64,000 nucleotides of DNA. It comes from Mucilaginibacter inviolabilis. Lineage in GTDB: Bacteria > Bacteroidota > Bacteroidia > Sphingobacteriales > Sphingobacteriaceae. The notes below the pieces were generated by a model. That model had not been told where the DNA came from and searched no databases. It saw nothing but the letters and a program-made list of their open reading frames with translations. Shown in pieces: positions 61,195-64,000 of the stretch. The stretch is taken from positions 248,001-312,000 of the forward strand of contig NZ_JAANAT010000005.1 in the NCBI RefSeq assembly GCF_011089895.1. The letters run 5' to 3'. A program made the translations under genes and the position numbers. Within the stretch, counting starts at the first letter, position 1. Each line of letters opens with the position of its first letter.

Positions 61195-61217
61195 AGGCCC
61201 GATTAATTATCGGACCT
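61195..61217 (-). terminator. Terminator of the 98-aa membrane-protein gene
   Basis: On the minus strand AGGTCCGAT and ATCGGGCCT pair around AATTA, followed by seven T. Confidence 0.85.
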
Positions 61218-61266
61218 CTTCTTGCTGAAACAGGCAAAAGTTTGATATGCTCCTTGCTTTTGATTC

Positions 61267-61560
61267 TTATCTACCTTGTTCTTTGCTTTTAAATTTATCC
61301 AGGTTTGACTTTTTAATTTCATTTATTAGTTCATCCGGTGTCTTCTTTCTCCGAACCTGTCTAGATGAACTTTCTGAAATGAATTGACTGTAAATAAAAA
61401 ATCCCAATGTTATCAAAAATCCCAACACTATCCAGCCGGCATTTCTATCTACAACATCTCCTTTATCACTGAGACGCACAGCTACAACTAATAAAAAAGA
61501 TAATAATAAGAGTAGTATTGCAAGTACCTGAAGGCTGAAAACAACTCTTTTTCTTTTCAT
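61267..61560 (-). CDS. Hypothetical membrane protein, 97 aa
   Basis: From ATG 61560 (MKRKRVVFSL): two transmembrane helices (about residues 7-28 and 40-58) and a basic charged tail with VRRKKTPDELINEIKKSN. No family recognised. An earlier ATG ten codons upstream is less likely because it lies in an AT-rich stretch. Monocistronic with its own terminator. Confidence 0.65.
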   Translation of the reverse strand: MKRKRVVFSLQVLAILLLLLSFLLVVAVRLSDKGDVVDRNAGWIVLGFLITLGFFIYSQFISESSSRQVRRKKTPDELINEIKKSNLDKFKSKEQGR

Positions 61561-61639
61561 AATGGTGCCAGTTAGATAAAGATAATGCAAATTATTTAGT
61601 CTATGGTACGGCGTTAATATTATACCACAGACTAGAAAC

Positions 61640-63985
61640 TTACTGCGCGCTATTCCGCGGGTCGGCTTTCGCTTTTAATACATATTCTTTAGGTGTTCCG
61701 GCACCTGCCAGGTTCTTTACAAAATAATCCCAGCGGCGGCGCATCATGTAGTATGAATTCTGTCCATAACCATGGGCATTGTTCGGGAATACCACCAGGT
61801 CATAATCCTTATTGGCTTTTTCCAGCGCTTCAATAACCAGTAAGGTATTGTATGGTGGCACGTTATCATCCATTAAACCATGGGCCAGCATGAGTTTACC
61901 TTTCAGGTTTTTAGCATAGTTCTGATTAGCTTGAGCCTCGTAGTTGGATGTACCATCTGCTAGAGGTGTTAACAAACCGATATAGCGTTCGCCCCAGTCG
62001 TCCTCATAGTTACGGTTTTCATGATTTCCGGATTCGGATATACCCACCTTGAAAAAATCGGGAAAACGGAACATAGCCGCAGCAGTAGCAAAACCACCAC
62101 CTGAGTGGCCCCAGATACCTGCTTTATTGATATCAATGTAAGGATACTTTTGAGCCAGCTGCTGCATGGCGGTAACCTGATCGGGCAGCGTATTTTCAGA
62201 CATGTGGCCATAGTTCATGTCATGATAGCTTTTTGAACGCAGCGGGTTACTGGTGCCTTCAATCTTAACAACCACAAAACCCAGTTCAGCCAGAGCCTGG
62301 CAATCGCCATGAGCAGATGCGAAGCCCCAGTTGCCTACACTTCCACCCTGCGGCCCCGGGTAAATATTGTTAATGATTGGATATTTTTTATTGGGATCCA
62401 TGTGGGTTGGCACAAACATCACCCCATAAATATCGGTTTGCCCATCGTGTGCTTTAACCGTAACCGGGACAGGCGCTTTCCAGCCCGAAGCCAGCAGCCT
62501 GCTGATGTCTGTTTTCTCCAGCGTGCTGATCAGCTTACCGTTCAGGTCGCGCAGTACGGTTACCGGTGGCACATCAAATTTGGAGTAACTATCGATAAAA
62601 TAATTCTCATCTGGCGATAGCGTGATCTGGTGAATACCATCACCCGGGCTCAACAGGGTAAGTCCCTGGCCATTAAATCCAACTTTGTACAGGTGGGTAT
62701 AATATGGATTGCCCAGCTCGCGGCCATCGGCCAGGAAATAGATCTGGCGGTTCTTTTCGTCCACTTTTAACAGCTCGGTTACTGCCCAATCGCCTTTGGT
62801 GATCTGGTTTTTAACCTTGCCCGTTTGCGCGTCATATAAGTACAGATGGCCCCAGTTGTCGCGTTCTGAAAACCAGATGATCTCGTTGGTTTTGGCCAGG
62901 TATTTCCAGTTGATAGTACCCTGACCCGACTCGAATTGTGTAGCTACAGTTTCTTCAAAAATCTCTTTTACAGCACCTGTAGCAGCATCAGCAATACGAA
63001 ATTTTTCTTGTTTGTGATCGCGCGAGGTGGATACAAAAGCCAGCTTGGAGGCATCGGCGGTCCAGTCCACATCATCAAAAGTGCCGCTACTGGCAATATC
63101 ATCGCTCAGGGTGGCGCGGTGCGGATCGGGAGCAACCTGTATATTGATCACTTTGGGTTCATCTACATTAATGATCACCCGGCTTATCATCGCGATTTCC
63201 TTATCACCCGGAAGCGGGTACTTCCATGCCTTCAACGTTGGGTGACCAACATTGGTAGTTACCAGGTACATATCACCTACATTGCGCTGATCTTGCTTAA
63301 AGGTGGCTATCTTCTTAGAATCTGGCGACCAGCGAATGATAGGTCCGTCTGATGATTTCCAGCCTGCATTATCGGTAGCGTAGCCAAAATCTTTTACGCC
63401 ATCGGTAGTGAGTTGGGTTTCTTTCCCGGTCTTAATGTTACGTACCCAAAGGTTGTATTCTTTGATGTAGGCTACCTGGCTGCCATCGGGCGAGGCAACC
63501 TCGTCATCACCACCTCTTCTGCGGGTATGCGCCTTACTTTGGCCAACCATAGCATTATCTGGTGTACACTGATAGGCTTGCAGATCGCATTTCCATGATT
63601 TACCGTCAGCAGCAAAAGAGATAGATTTCAGATCATCCGAAAAATTAAAAGTATGGAAAGGCAATTTATTACCCTCGTAGTTTTTACCCGTAGCTGTTGA
63701 TATCGCTGCGGCAAGTCTCTGTTGATCGAAAGCTTGTTCACGTGTTTTTTTAGCGGGATCAACCAAAATAAATTCGCTGCCTTGGGGTGTTAGTATCCGG
63801 TACCAGAATTTATCGCCTGGCAGCCAGTTAGGCATTACCCTGCCATGATCAACCAATTGCTCGGTGTTATAACCCAGGAAGCTTTCGGCATGGTCGTAAT
63901 CCTTGTCAGTTAAAGTGGTGTTTTGCTGTGCATTTGCTGTCCAAACAAATGCCATAGCGGTTAATGATAATACATATTTATTCAT
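61640..63985 (-). CDS. S9 family peptidase (dipeptidyl peptidase IV-like)
   Basis: A 781-residue secreted serine peptidase with signal peptide (cut after ANA, about residue 19). Residues 60-500 form the beta-propeller (KSISFAADGKSW, VRNIKTGKETQLTTDG, WSPDSKKIA), and the alpha/beta hydrolase domain carries GHSGGGFAT (nucleophile serine), LMDDNVPPYNT (aspartate) and NNAHGYGQN (histidine). It removes Xaa-Pro dipeptides from peptides in the periplasm. The ATG at 63985 is 15 bp from the window end, so its promoter is not visible. Confidence 0.94.
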   Translation of the reverse strand: MNKYVLSLTAMAFVWTANAQQNTTLTDKDYDHAESFLGYNTEQLVDHGRVMPNWLPGDKFWYRILTPQGSEFILVDPAKKTREQAFDQQRLAAAISTATGKNYEGNKLPFHTFNFSDDLKSISFAADGKSWKCDLQAYQCTPDNAMVGQSKAHTRRRGGDDEVASPDGSQVAYIKEYNLWVRNIKTGKETQLTTDGVKDFGYATDNAGWKSSDGPIIRWSPDSKKIATFKQDQRNVGDMYLVTTNVGHPTLKAWKYPLPGDKEIAMISRVIINVDEPKVINIQVAPDPHRATLSDDIASSGTFDDVDWTADASKLAFVSTSRDHKQEKFRIADAATGAVKEIFEETVATQFESGQGTINWKYLAKTNEIIWFSERDNWGHLYLYDAQTGKVKNQITKGDWAVTELLKVDEKNRQIYFLADGRELGNPYYTHLYKVGFNGQGLTLLSPGDGIHQITLSPDENYFIDSYSKFDVPPVTVLRDLNGKLISTLEKTDISRLLASGWKAPVPVTVKAHDGQTDIYGVMFVPTHMDPNKKYPIINNIYPGPQGGSVGNWGFASAHGDCQALAELGFVVVKIEGTSNPLRSKSYHDMNYGHMSENTLPDQVTAMQQLAQKYPYIDINKAGIWGHSGGGFATAAAMFRFPDFFKVGISESGNHENRNYEDDWGERYIGLLTPLADGTSNYEAQANQNYAKNLKGKLMLAHGLMDDNVPPYNTLLVIEALEKANKDYDLVVFPNNAHGYGQNSYYMMRRRWDYFVKNLAGAGTPKEYVLKAKADPRNSAQ

Positions 63986-64000
63986 ACGCTGATTAACGTG

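Larger units (their letters stand above)
60865..61266. other. 400-bp spacer with AT-rich element and two hairpins
   Basis: From the ArsR start to the 3' end of the small membrane gene. It contains the operator, an AT-rich element related to 25070-25172 (60986-61093), a hairpin CCTCAGGGTCT/AGACCCTGAGG at 61155-61184 and a terminator at 61195-61217. No gene seen. Confidence 0.6.

Noticed and set aside
1..64000. tRNA, rRNA, prophage, integrase or transposase genes
   Set aside because: None were recognised by eye in either strand. A tRNAscan-SE or Rfam search would be needed to exclude a single tRNA with certainty.

Overview
The window looks like a chromosomal segment of a Bacteroidota species, most likely family Sphingobacteriaceae (Mucilaginibacter/Pedobacter-like). 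This is judged from gene content, not a database search. The supporting genes are DUF5687-type ABC exporter permease, TlpA-like thioredoxin lipid/periplasmic proteins, PafA-type phosphatase, DPP IV-type S9 peptidase, DUF4407, DUF6515, a TPP-riboswitch/TonB receptor/PnuC thiamine operon and many short signal-peptide or lipoprotein hypotheticals. Several genes start with TTG, and clear Shine-Dalgarno sites are mostly absent. I found no rRNA, tRNA, CRISPR array, integrase, transposase or prophage genes.

Layout. 1-9.2 kb: the 3' part of cyanophycin synthetase, a HhH DNA glycosylase, rarA, a two-gene ABC exporter, a TlpA-like thiol protein and an acyl-CoA dehydrogenase preceded by a possible small RNA or leader. 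9.6-17.1 kb: an XRE regulator, two tandem M13 metallopeptidases, then a reverse-strand run of ADP-ribosylglycohydrolase, GNAT acetyltransferase and pepT. 17.1-22.8 kb: outer-membrane protein, MmcQ/YjbR protein, M14 carboxypeptidase, rhomboid protease and dipeptide epimerase; with the M13, M20, S9 and PepT enzymes this makes the window rich in peptide degradation. 23.2-31.4 kb: hydrolase, AraC regulator, SPFH/rhodanese cluster, DUF4407, PepSY-like, copper-storage-like protein, SGNH esterase and DUF6515. 31.5-43.3 kb: thiamine genes (TPK-like, thiE, and a TPP riboswitch controlling TonB receptor, PnuC-type transporter and perhaps an acyl-CoA-dehydrogenase-like flavoprotein), interrupted by a phosphatase, an SDR/Crp divergent pair and an FAD monooxygenase. 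43.4-53.5 kb: aspS, then an AT-rich accessory island (45.1-49.0 kb) bracketed by two diverged copies of the aspS terminator, three tandem FKBP lipoproteins, an M20 amidohydrolase and small proteins. 53.6-64 kb: SNF2 helicase, dinB, DUF922 protease-like protein, a stomatin-like protein, an ArsR/SRPBCC pair and a DPP IV-like peptidase.

The strongest candidate for something new is the 45.1-49.0 kb island. It encodes a large lipoprotein whose C-terminal region resembles a PD-(D/E)XK nuclease toxin, a gene coupled to it by a TGATG stop-start (candidate immunity protein), and a third secreted protein. The lipoprotein's signal peptide is split by an apparent one-base frameshift. Other notable points are a TPP riboswitch carrying a large hairpin built from a dispersed C5-TAAA-G5 repeat that otherwise sits directly behind stop codons, a seven-base tandem array abutting a start codon, terminal-inverted-repeat AT-rich elements, and several families of dispersed intergenic palindromes.
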